Source: an uncultured Scytonema sp. | Lineage (GTDB): Bacteria > Cyanobacteriota > Cyanobacteriia > Cyanobacteriales > Nostocaceae | Reading direction: 5' to 3' | DNA: 64,000 nt | Assembly: GCA_937873135.1 (NCBI GenBank) | Contig: CALMVQ010000059.1 | Coordinates: forward strand, 1-64,000 | In this document: positions 36,930 to 44,716 of the stretch, piece by piece | How the letters are laid out: every line of letters starts with the position of its first letter | How positions within the stretch are numbered: position 1 is the first letter of the stretch | Notes under the pieces: generated by a model | Database searches by the model: none | What the model was told of the DNA's origin: nothing | The model's input: the letters and a program-made list of their open reading frames with translations, nothing else | Translations under genes and position numbers: made by a program

Positions 36930-38122
36930 GTCAGATGTTAAAGCCTGCCAATAGGGTAGACAATAATTCAACATCACGCAACCGTAAATCAATCAGCACT
37001 CTACTTGAGATTGCTGGTATTCTGCCTATTCTAATACTTATTGGCATCTTATTTACATTCCTAACTCCCAATTTCCTTACAGCCGGTAACATAGTTAATA
37101 TATTGCGGCAAGCATCAATCAATATTGTGCTGGCAACGGGAATGACGTTTGTGATTCTAACCGGAGGCATTGACCTTTCAGTTGGGTCAATATTAGCTGT
37201 TTCAGCGGTAGTTGCAGTGTTGGTATCGCTAATTCCAGCTTTAAGTTTGCTAGCGGTGCCTGCGGGATTACTTACAGGATTGCTTTTGGGCTTAGTCAAT
37301 GGCGGTCTCATCACCTTTTTGGATGTGCCACCTTTTATTGTGACGCTAGGTTCACTTACTGCCTTACGGGGTGCAGCCTTTTTAGTAGCCAATGGTACAA
37401 CGGTCATTAACCGTGAGATAAATTTTGCTTGGATAGGTAATAGCTATTTAGGTCCCTTTCCCTGGCTGGTGGTTATTGCCCTACTGACTGTATTAGCTAG
37501 TTGGTTTGTCCTGCGACAAACTGTTTTGGGGGTACAGATCTATGCTGTGGGTGGTAACGAGCGGGCAGCACGATTAACCGGGATTAAAGTTAATCGGGTG
37601 TTGCTTTTTGTCTACGGTGTTAGTGGATTACTGGCAGGTTTCGCAGGAATCATGAGTGCCAGCCGTCTTTATAGTGCTACTGGCATGTTAGGTCAGGGTT
37701 ACGAGTTAGATGCGATCGCTGCTGTGATTCTTGGTGGAACTAGCTTTACAAAGAAAGGCAGAAGTACGAAGGCAGAAGGCAGAAGGTTTGAAATACTAAT
37801 AAAAACTTTAGTTGTGGGTCTAAAGCCCACTTTAAAAGAAAATGTATTTCGAGACGCACAGCGCGAGAAATACGACGTCCTTATTTCAATCCCACGTTTT
37901 TAAGCGTGGGTTTCCTTCTGCCTTCTGCCCTCTGCCTTCTGCCTTCTGAAAGGCGGTATTGGTACTATTGGGGGAACCCTTCTGGGTGCATTGATTATTG
38001 CTGTTCTCAACAATGGTTTGACCTTGTTGAACATGTCTTACTTCTGGCAACTGGTCGTCAAAGGACTGGTAATTATTGTGGCAGTGATCATTGATCGGCT
38101 TCGCAGACGTTCTAGACGGTGA
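36926..38122 (+). pseudogene. Sugar ABC permease (RbsC type) interrupted by a 198-bp element
   Basis: The first 275 codons are a normal RbsC-type permease (ILRQASINIVLATGMTFVIL, GGIDLSVGSILA, NERAARLTGI, AAVILGGTSFT) with its usual membrane helices. After ACA at 37748 a 198-bp repeat intervenes, and the original frame resumes at 37952 with [15 protein letters not shown], then ...[26 protein letters not shown] and TGA at 38120. Without the insert the protein would have 332 aa, the usual length. The insert keeps phase but carries a TAA at 37901, so translation gives a 325-aa chimera lacking the last helices. Probably non-functional; resequencing would exclude an assembly artefact. Confidence 0.85.
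37751..37948. mobile_element. Heptamer-ended insertion element in the permease gene (198 bp)
   Basis: Left end carries tandem AGGCAGA units (37757-37786), right end the inverted CTTCTGC units (37914-37948). Inside are a GTGGGTCTAAAGCCCAC hairpin, a core at 37865-37893 starting GAGAAATACGACGTCC, and CCCACG...CGTGGG. The core matches 47964-47992 of a second element at 26 of 29 positions. Confidence 0.75.
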
Positions 38123-38238
38123 AGAATCACAGCCTCTGTTAAATGTTTCTCAAAACAATACCCAGTCGTCACAAAGCCAAAATATAATTGCGACAACCGA
38201 GGATTTCTTCTTCCACGATTACAAAAATAAATACAACC

Positions 38239-39639
38239 ATGACCGCCTCTACTACACGTCGGAAAGCCAACACATATTATGTCATCCTGATTGCTGGGGC
38301 TGCTGCCCTCGGCGGCTTTTTGTTCGGTTTTGACACTGCCGTGGTTAACGGCGCAGTTTTAGCTCTAGCAAAATCCTTTAACACCTCAAGTTGGGTGACC
38401 GGTCTTGCAGTGTCCCTAGCTTTGCTGGGATCTGCGGTAGGAGCCTTCTTTGCCGGACAGATTGCAGATCGCTATGGTCGAGTCAAGGCAATGGTGGTTG
38501 CTTCGGTGTTGTTTACTATCAGTGCTATTGGCTCTGGGCTTGCCTTCGGTATCTGGGATTTTATCTTTTGGCGACTGTTGGGTGGGATTGCCATCGGTAC
38601 CGCCAGTGTGATCGCGCCAGCATACATTGCGGAGTGTTCTCCCTCCCATTTGCGAGGAAGGCTCGGATCTCTTCAGCAACTCGCAATTGTGGTAGGAATT
38701 TTCATCGCTTTACTGAGTGATTACTTTATCGCTGTGTCGGCAGGTTCAGCAGACGCGCCATTTTTGTTTGGGATTACAGCTTGGCGCTGGATGTTTTGGA
38801 CAGCAGTCCCGCCAGCAGTGTTCTACGGGATGGCGGCTTTAACGATTCCTGAATCTCCCCGTTACTTAGTGGCTCAAGGACGGGAGCCAGAAGCTGCTAA
38901 TGTTTTGACCAAGATTTTGGGTGGTAATGTACTGGAAAAAATCGAAGAAATTCGGCAAACAGTGCTTCGAGAGCGCGAGCCTAAGTTTTCTGACCTTTTA
39001 AGCAGAAGTGGTGGACTCCTGCCCATTGTTTGGATCGGCATAGGTTTATCTGTACTCCAGCAATTTGTTGGCATTAATGTCATCTTCTATTACAGCAGCG
39101 TTTTGTGGCGGGCAGTCGGGTTTTCCGAAAAAGATTCCCTCACAATTACGGTGATTACAGGATTGGTAAATATTGTTACTACGCTGATTGCGATCGCCTT
39201 CGTGGATAAATTTGGTCGCAAGCCCTTGCTCGTTCTAGGGTCCATCGGCATGACCGTGACCTTGGGGACGATGGCTGCTATTTTTGGAACTGCGCCTGTG
39301 GATGCTGCTGGCAACCCGACTCTAACCGGGAATGCGGGTATTATAGCTCTTTTTGCTGCCAACCTTTATGTATTTTGCTTCGGTTTCTCCTGGGGACCAG
39401 TAAGCTGGGTGCTGTTGGGAGAAATGTTCAACAACAAGATTCGCGGTGCTGCGCTTTCAGTCGCAGCTTCAATGCAATGGATTGCGAATTTCATCATCTC
39501 CACAACATTTCCTCCCATACTGCAATATTTTGGATTAGGTTCTGCCTACGGTCTCTATACAACTGCGGCAGCTATCTCGTTATTTTTCGTGCTCTTTTTT
39601 ATTAAGGAAACCAAAGGTCTTGAGCTAGAGGACATGTAA
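38239..39639 (+). CDS. MFS sugar transporter (sugar porter family)
   Basis: 466 aa from ATG 38239, 12 predicted membrane helices. Sugar-porter signatures: GFLFGFDTAVVNGA in TM1, GQIADRYGRVKAM between TM2 and 3, AEC(S)PSHLRGRLGSLQQLAIVVG in TM4-5, IPESPRYLVAQGR before the central loop, GLSVLQQFVGINVIFYYS in TM7, DKFGRKPLL and FFIKETKGLELE at the end. Such proteins are proton symporters or facilitators for hexoses and pentoses. It follows the broken sugar permease by about 115 bp on the same strand, so the locus keeps one intact sugar uptake route. Confidence 0.93.
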   Translation: MTASTTRRKANTYYVILIAGAAALGGFLFGFDTAVVNGAVLALAKSFNTSSWVTGLAVSLALLGSAVGAFFAGQIADRYGRVKAMVVASVLFTISAIGSGLAFGIWDFIFWRLLGGIAIGTASVIAPAYIAECSPSHLRGRLGSLQQLAIVVGIFIALLSDYFIAVSAGSADAPFLFGITAWRWMFWTAVPPAVFYGMAALTIPESPRYLVAQGREPEAANVLTKILGGNVLEKIEEIRQTVLREREPKFSDLLSRSGGLLPIVWIGIGLSVLQQFVGINVIFYYSSVLWRAVGFSEKDSLTITVITGLVNIVTTLIAIAFVDKFGRKPLLVLGSIGMTVTLGTMAAIFGTAPVDAAGNPTLTGNAGIIALFAANLYVFCFGFSWGPVSWVLLGEMFNNKIRGAALSVAASMQWIANFIISTTFPPILQYFGLGSAYGLYTTAAAISLFFVLFFIKETKGLELEDM

Positions 39640-39933
39640 TCTTAAGTTCGGCTAATTAGTTACGGTATAACAGGTTCCCCCAGATTTATTTGGAATAGGT
39701 TCTAGCTCTATTCAGCAAGCCCTAAATAGCGACAGCCAAAACTACCAAAACAGGCTCAACACTCAACACGGTTCGGATAAGCAGGAGAGGCAGGGGAGGC
39801 AAGAGTTGATGAAAAGCTATTCTTTTCTCCCCCTGCAACTCTACGGTGAACTGCCTGCCTTAACTGACAATCTTGTAGGATGTGTTACGCGCTAAGATTA
39901 GGAGTATCTTTTGAAAGCCCTGAACGCTAAATC

Positions 39934-40287
39934 ATGCAGATTAGAGTTGACATTCCTGAAGAGTTGGCACTCCGACTGAGTCCACTACAAGACCAGTTGC
40001 CCCAGATTTTAGAATTGGGATTGCGAGAATGGAATGCGATTGGTCAATCTGGTTTTTCTGGCTTGGCAGAAGTGTTAGAGTTTTTGGCAAATCTTCCCTC
40101 TTCAGAGGAAATTTTGGCATTGCAGCCGTCTGAGACATTACAACAGCAAATCGCCAGCTTGTTAGAAAAAAATAGGACAGTTGGATTGACGGCTCAAGAA
40201 GAACGATTATGGCAGCAATATGAATATGTTGAACATTTAGTGCGGATGGCTAAGGCGAAAGCATTGCTCAAGCTAAAGGCATTGTAA
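39934..40287 (+). CDS. Small helical protein, partner of the HNH nuclease gene
   Basis: 117 aa, no membrane segment. Begins MQIRVDIPEELALRLSP, a short RHH-like or coiled start, followed by charged helices (EEILALQPSETLQQQIASLLEKN, EERLWQQYEYVEHLVRMAKAKALLKLK). It ends 3 bp before the HNH gene, so the two are translationally linked. Small proteins of this look precede HNH or toxin genes in cyanobacteria; an antitoxin role is possible but not shown. I do not recognise a named family. Confidence 0.75.
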   Translation: MQIRVDIPEELALRLSPLQDQLPQILELGLREWNAIGQSGFSGLAEVLEFLANLPSSEEILALQPSETLQQQIASLLEKNRTVGLTAQEERLWQQYEYVEHLVRMAKAKALLKLKAL

Positions 40288-40290
40288 AGG

Positions 40291-40716
40291 ATGAGCAAGA
40301 CATATATATCTGCGGCGCTCAGACGCTTAGTTGGCGAGCACGCCAATCATGGTTGTGAGTATTGTTTAATGCCTGAAATTGCGGTTCTTGTACCTCATGA
40401 AGTCGATCATGTGATTGCTCAAAAGCATGGTGGACAAACAGACGAAACTAATTTGGCATTAGCCTGTACGATTTGCAATAAGTATAAGGGCAGTGACCTG
40501 ACATCAATCGATCCCAGCAATGGAGAAATTGTGAGGTTGTATCAGCCTCGTCATGATCGTTGGTGCGACCATTTTCAGTTAAAGGAGGGTGAGATTCTGC
40601 CGTTGACTGCGATTGGACGGGTGACGGTGCGATTGTTACAGATGAATCGTCCTGAACGTGTGGAAGAACGAAGGGTGTTGCTACAAGCAAATGTGCTAAT
40701 TGTGCCCGACTTTTAA
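40291..40716 (+). CDS. HNH endonuclease
   Basis: 141 aa. The HNH core is complete: a zinc knuckle CEYC (about 23-26), EVDHVIAQKHGG with the catalytic DH (about 38), NLALACTICNKYKG with the Asn and second CxxC. The C-terminal third (LYQPRHDRWCDHFQ, LLQMNRPERVEERR) matches cyanobacterial stand-alone HNH proteins. No intron or homing-type partner is nearby. ATG 40291 follows the upstream stop by 3 bp. Confidence 0.92.
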   Translation: MSKTYISAALRRLVGEHANHGCEYCLMPEIAVLVPHEVDHVIAQKHGGQTDETNLALACTICNKYKGSDLTSIDPSNGEIVRLYQPRHDRWCDHFQLKEGEILPLTAIGRVTVRLLQMNRPERVEERRVLLQANVLIVPDF

Positions 40717-41172
40717 TGAGGGCAGTGCGATCGCTTTCCCCTATTTCACCAAAGCGATCGCCTTTCTTCTATAGGACTTACGCACTGTACAAATTTCGGA
40801 TCTTGTGGATTAACGATCAGACGTCGTTTCAGGCTTTTATTAATGATCCGAGGATCAATAGCGTAGGCGTAGCCCGCCGCAGGCATCGCCTAAAAAGTGT
40901 CGAAAAATCAAGGTTTAATGCCTGAAATCAATACCTCATATTTGGTATTTCCTGTCAATGCGTAAGTCCTATTCTATTGAAATGCAGTAATCTTGTAGGA
41001 TGCGACAGAAAGCATGGTTCATTGCAAGTTTTCAAAAGTAACCATCAAACTGCTTTTGTTTATATGCCACCAGTGTGATTGATTATTGCGACTGCGAAGA
41101 GAAATTTAGTTTGACGGATAGGCATTCATCTCTTGGCAATATGCTAGAAATGTTTGCAACATAAAGTCTTGA
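40717..41172. other. Intergenic, mostly a MITE-like element
   Basis: No gene. 40771-40972 is the GGACTTACGCA-ended element; the remainder up to 41172 should hold the promoter of the fused pabAB gene. Confidence 0.55.
40771..40972. mobile_element. GGACTTACGCA-ended MITE-like element, copy 2 (202 bp)
   Basis: Ends ATAGGACTTACGCA (40771-40784) and TGCGTAAGTCCTAT (40959-40972) are perfect inverted repeats. Interior has GATCCGAGGATC and AGCGTAGGCGTAGCCCGCCG. The first 12 terminal bases equal those of the 92-bp element at 30584-30675. Confidence 0.75.
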
Positions 41173-43314
41173 ATGAAAACCATGAAAACACTGATCATTG
41201 ATAACTACGATTCCTACACTTACAATCTTTACCAGATATTTGCAAAAGTGAATCGAGAAATACCGATAGTTATCCGTAACGACCAGCTAACCTGGTCTGA
41301 GCTTCAGGAGCTAACATTTGATAATGTGGTTATTTCTCCTGGTCCGGGAAACCCAGAGCAAGAAAAGGACTTTGGTATCTGCCGACAGGTCATTCAACAG
41401 ATAGACGTACCTTTGCTCGGCGTTTGCTTAGGTCACCAAGGGATTGGTTATCTCTATGGTGGCAGTGTCATCCATGCGCCAGAAGTCATGCATGGGCGAT
41501 TGAGCGAAGTATACCACAATAGTTCTGATCTGTTCACAGGAATTCCTCAAGCTTTCTCCGTTGTACGCTATCACTCCTTGATTGTTTCAGAAAGGTTGCC
41601 GGATCTTCTAGAAAAAACTGCTTGGACGGAGGAAGGAATTGTGATGGGTCTACGCCATCGATATCGACCGCTTTGGGGTGTGCAATTCCATCCAGAATCT
41701 ATCTGCACTGAGTATGGTTATCAGTTGCTACAAAATTTTAGAGACATTACTGAGCAATTCCCGCGAAAAAAAGCAGCACCAACCAGCAGCAAAAAGTTTT
41801 TTATGATTCCCACTGGCTCTCCGCGTCGAGCAAAGAACGAGGAATATAAAGTTTACAGCCGCAAACTCAATATTTATCCAGATACAGAGCAGGTATTCAT
41901 GCATTTGTTTGCGGAGTCAGGAACCGCTTTTTGGTTAGACAGCAGTCGTGTAGAGGAAGGTCTTTCTCGCTTCTCCTTCATGGGAGATAATAGTGGTCCA
42001 AATAGTTTACTAGTTCAATACAGCATCCTAAATAAAGAATTAGTTGTTACCCAGGCTGGTAAGGTAACAATTTCTCGGGATAACATCTTTGAATATCTAA
42101 AGCAAGAAACAGAGCGCCTACACTATTGCTCTGATGAGCTTCCCTTTGACTTCAATTGTGGGTTTGTTGGCTACTTCGGTTACGAACTCAAGGCAGAATG
42201 TGGATCAGATCTGAAGCATCCCTCGTCACTTCCCGACGCCAGCTTTATTCTTGCCGATCGCATACTTGTGTTCGACCACCTAGAACAAACTACTTACCTG
42301 GTTTGTCTGACAAAAAAGGGTCAGAAAGCACAAGCAGAAGCCTGGTTCAAGGCTACAGAGCAGCAACTTTGCACACTACCTCCTCTACCCTCGGCTGTAT
42401 CAAAGTATAATCCGAAGCCATTGACTTTCTGCTTTAGCCGACCATATGAGACGTATATAGATGATATCAAACAATGCCAACATGAGATTACGGAAGGGGA
42501 AACCTATGAAGTTTGTTTGACAAACAAGATAGTGGCAGATATTAGTCCCGATCCAGTGAAACTTTATCGAACTTTACGCCGAACTAATCCAGCACCTTAC
42601 TCAGCCTTCATGCGATTTGATGACCTAGCCATACTTAGTTCCTCCCCCGAGCGTTTTCTTAAAATTGATCGCCATGGCTGGGTAGAGTCTAAACCTATCA
42701 AGGGAACTAGAGCTCGTGGGAAAACACCTGAAGCAGATCGTGCCATCTGCGAGAGTCTACGCAGTGAAGAAAAAGATCGTGCTGAAAATCTCATGATTGT
42801 AGATTTATTACGCAACGATTTAGGAAAGATATGTGAGGTAAACACTGTGCATGTCCCGAAATTGATGGATGTGGAAACTTATACAACAGTGCATCAATTA
42901 GTAAGCACTATCCGTGGTCATCTTCGCCCAGACATGAGAGCCGTTGACTGCATCCGCATGGCATTCCCTGGGGGATCAATGACAGGAGCGCCTAAATTAA
43001 GAACTATGGAGATTATTGACAGACTTGAACACCAAGCACGTGGAGTTTACTCAGGAGCGATGGGATTTCTAGGACTCAATGGTTCAACAGACCTTAATAT
43101 TGTCATCCGCACCATAGTTATAACCCCGACAAGCACATCCATCGGCGTAGGAGGAGCAATCGTAGCTTTATCCGATCCTCAGATGGAATTCGACGAAACG
43201 CTCCTCAAAGCACAGGCTTTAATTCATGCTATTTTACTTACTCTTCACGGAGAAATTAATCCGAGCCAATATCAAATTTTGGGTGCACAGGTCAAACAAG
43301 AGGTAGCATTGTAG
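41173..43314 (+). CDS. pabAB: Fused aminodeoxychorismate synthase (PabA-PabB)
   Basis: 713 aa. Residues about 1-195 are a class I glutamine amidotransferase with catalytic Cys in LLGVCLGHQ and His/Glu in GVQFHPES. Residues about 225-700 are the chorismate-binding domain (ETYEVCLTNKI, SSSPERFLKI, SKPIKGTRARG, EEKDRAENLMIVDLLRNDLGKI, GGSMTGAPKLRTMEIID, GVYSGAMGFLG). The Lys of PIKGT is characteristic of aminodeoxychorismate synthase, where anthranilate synthase has Ala, so folate/p-aminobenzoate synthesis is preferred over tryptophan. The amidotransferase-first order is as in plant and actinobacterial PabAB. No aminodeoxychorismate lyase gene follows. Confidence 0.9.
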   Translation: MKTMKTLIIDNYDSYTYNLYQIFAKVNREIPIVIRNDQLTWSELQELTFDNVVISPGPGNPEQEKDFGICRQVIQQIDVPLLGVCLGHQGIGYLYGGSVIHAPEVMHGRLSEVYHNSSDLFTGIPQAFSVVRYHSLIVSERLPDLLEKTAWTEEGIVMGLRHRYRPLWGVQFHPESICTEYGYQLLQNFRDITEQFPRKKAAPTSSKKFFMIPTGSPRRAKNEEYKVYSRKLNIYPDTEQVFMHLFAESGTAFWLDSSRVEEGLSRFSFMGDNSGPNSLLVQYSILNKELVVTQAGKVTISRDNIFEYLKQETERLHYCSDELPFDFNCGFVGYFGYELKAECGSDLKHPSSLPDASFILADRILVFDHLEQTTYLVCLTKKGQKAQAEAWFKATEQQLCTLPPLPSAVSKYNPKPLTFCFSRPYETYIDDIKQCQHEITEGETYEVCLTNKIVADISPDPVKLYRTLRRTNPAPYSAFMRFDDLAILSSSPERFLKIDRHGWVESKPIKGTRARGKTPEADRAICESLRSEEKDRAENLMIVDLLRNDLGKICEVNTVHVPKLMDVETYTTVHQLVSTIRGHLRPDMRAVDCIRMAFPGGSMTGAPKLRTMEIIDRLEHQARGVYSGAMGFLGLNGSTDLNIVIRTIVITPTSTSIGVGGAIVALSDPQMEFDETLLKAQALIHAILLTLHGEINPSQYQILGAQVKQEVAL

Positions 43315-43393
43315 ACTTTTAAGAAGAAAGTATTGAGACTGAAATGGATGGCAGACTTTATGGTTTGTTAGCGAGTGTGCTGGGTACTTAGAA

Positions 43394-43921
43394 TTGTTTA
43401 AAAGTTTGAAGTTTATTTGTGTCGTCCCTCTTACTAAAAGTTTAGGAACACTAATACTTAGAACGTCCCCAAAAAAACTTCAGACAGACGTACATCCTTT
43501 CTTTGTCCTGAAGGCGTTAGGCTGTCTTGTAGAAAGTAATCAGGAGTGGGCACAAAATGCTCCGGTACTCATGCTGTCAGTGGCGAAGCTTTACTTTGAG
43601 CGAAACGGCAACGAGAATCGCCATGCTTTTCATGATGTTGGGGCGGCTGTTGCTGAATTAGGAATACAAGCAACTGCATTAGGGCTATTTATCCACCAAA
43701 TGGCGGGATTTGATGTGCCTAAAGCAAAAGAGGTTTATGGCATATCTGAAGGTTATGAGGCCGTGGCAGCGATCGCTTTAGGTTATATCGGAACTTCAGA
43801 AAGCCTCTCAGAAAGGTTGTTGCAACGAGAGTTAGCCCAACGCACTCGTAAGCCTTTAGAGGCGTTTGTCTTCTCTGGCAGCTGGAATCAAGCCTCTCCA
43901 CTTGTCACAAATCAAGATTAG
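43394..43921 (+). pseudogene. C-terminal fragment of a nitroreductase family protein
   Basis: From about 43510 the sequence matches the C-terminal two thirds of cyanobacterial nitroreductases: NQEWAQNAPVLMLSVAKLYFE, NRHAFHDVGAAVAELGIQATALGLFIHQMAGFD, AVAAIALGYIG, RKPLEAFVFSGSW. The N-terminal flavin-binding part (R-R-S-I-R type motif) is missing and the upstream bases do not encode it. No good start codon. The native frame is otherwise undamaged. Flavin binding should fail. Confidence 0.75.
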
Positions 43922-43963
43922 AGACAAGAACATTGCATATTTGTGGAAATCGCGCACAGCGAG

Positions 43964-43994
43964 GATTCCCGACTTCTTAAAGAAGTCGGGAATC
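43964..43994. terminator. Palindrome, terminator-like
   Basis: GATTCCCGACTTCT and its exact complement around a 3-base loop, followed by TTGTTGTTC. It lies 43 bp after the nitroreductase fragment. Part of the motif also occurs at about 15596, so it is probably a dispersed repeat that may serve as a terminator. Confidence 0.5.
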
Positions 43995-44030
43995 TTGTTG
44001 TTCACGAATGATTTAGGACTGCTATATATT

Positions 44031-44108
44031 AATGAATCACACGGCTTGTAAGGGCGAACGGCCGTTCGCCCCTACGACTGTGGTCTAATTACCTGAAAAT
44101 TGCTGTAA
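44031..44108. repeat. Dispersed repeat family A, copy 3
   Basis: Nearly identical to 11391-11468: AATGAATCACACG, a GGGCGAACGGCCGTTCGCCC hairpin, TGTGGTCTAATTACC and AATTGCTGTAA. Confidence 0.8.
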
Positions 44109-44260
44109 TATAGATTGTTTGATGAACGTCTACCTACTTAATTTTGGTCAACTACCCCGACCTACCCTCCGGGTTGAGGTCGGGGCTTGCGGAAAACCTA
44201 GTTTAGGCTAGGCTCACGGTACGCAGAGCAAAAGTTGGTTAGGGCGTCGAGATTTGGTAG

Positions 44261-44479
44261 GGTTACACGTTCGGATATTTCCCGAGTCCGTACCCTGGTG
44301 ATTATGTCGAGGTTTCTCAAAAAAGTGGCGTTGTGCGTGGTTGGATTGGTGGGTTTACTGATACTGCCAAAACTAAGAACGTCTCCATCTATGACCACAA
44401 TTGGGCACGAGTTGGGCAGTTCAATCCGAAAAATGTTCGTTTACTTCAAAGGAGTTCTAAGTTATGTGTTTCCCGATAA
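44261..44479 (+). pseudogene. Coding relic resembling the C-terminus of an IscB-type (RRXRR/HNH) protein
   Basis: Seventy-two codons after a stop read GYTFGYFPSPYPGDYVEVSQ..., then KTKNVSIYDHNWARVGQF, NPKNVRLLQRSSKLCVSR and a stop. The pattern of a small beta-domain with a W-x-R-x-GQF segment and a terminal LLxRSS motif resembles the C-terminal domain of cyanobacterial IscB/IsrB-like proteins of IS200/IS605-type elements. The nuclease domains are absent. Downstream hairpins (44562-44600) would fit the end of such an element. Identification is from memory of the family and is tentative. Confidence 0.4.
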
Positions 44480-44716
44480 GAGATAGGGAAATGTGTCGCT
44501 GTCCTCCTTCCTCCCTTGGTTACACCAAAGACATGGTCCGAGGACGCAACACATTTCCCTCGTCATTCCTCCCCTCCTTAAGAAGAAGGGGAGGAATGAC
44601 TGGATTTGTTGAACACGTTTACCTATGTCCGTAACCTTTATATCATTTCAGCACTCTCATACTGTTAAGAGCGCTGAAGCGCAACTACGAACTTTAAGAT
44701 AAGTGTTCAACCGGAC

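Larger units (their letters stand above)
43922..44716. other. Intergenic repeat cluster with a possible IS relic
   Basis: About 800 bp holding a terminator-like palindrome (43964-43994), a family A repeat (44031-44108), a CCCCGACCTA/TGAGGTCGGGG hairpin (about 44147-44175), a coding relic (44261-44479), an imperfect GAAATGTG...CACATTTCC repeat and a 13-bp stem hairpin (44562-44600), and half a family B palindrome (44669-44688). No intact gene. Confidence 0.6.

Noticed and set aside
37906-38094. 62-codon frame after the permease gene
   Set aside because: It is an out-of-phase reading of the right end of the inserted element and of the permease 3' part.
41173-43314. Anthranilate synthase (TrpE-TrpG fusion)
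   Set aside because: The diagnostic motif is PIKGT, with Lys as in aminodeoxychorismate synthase, rather than PIAGT.
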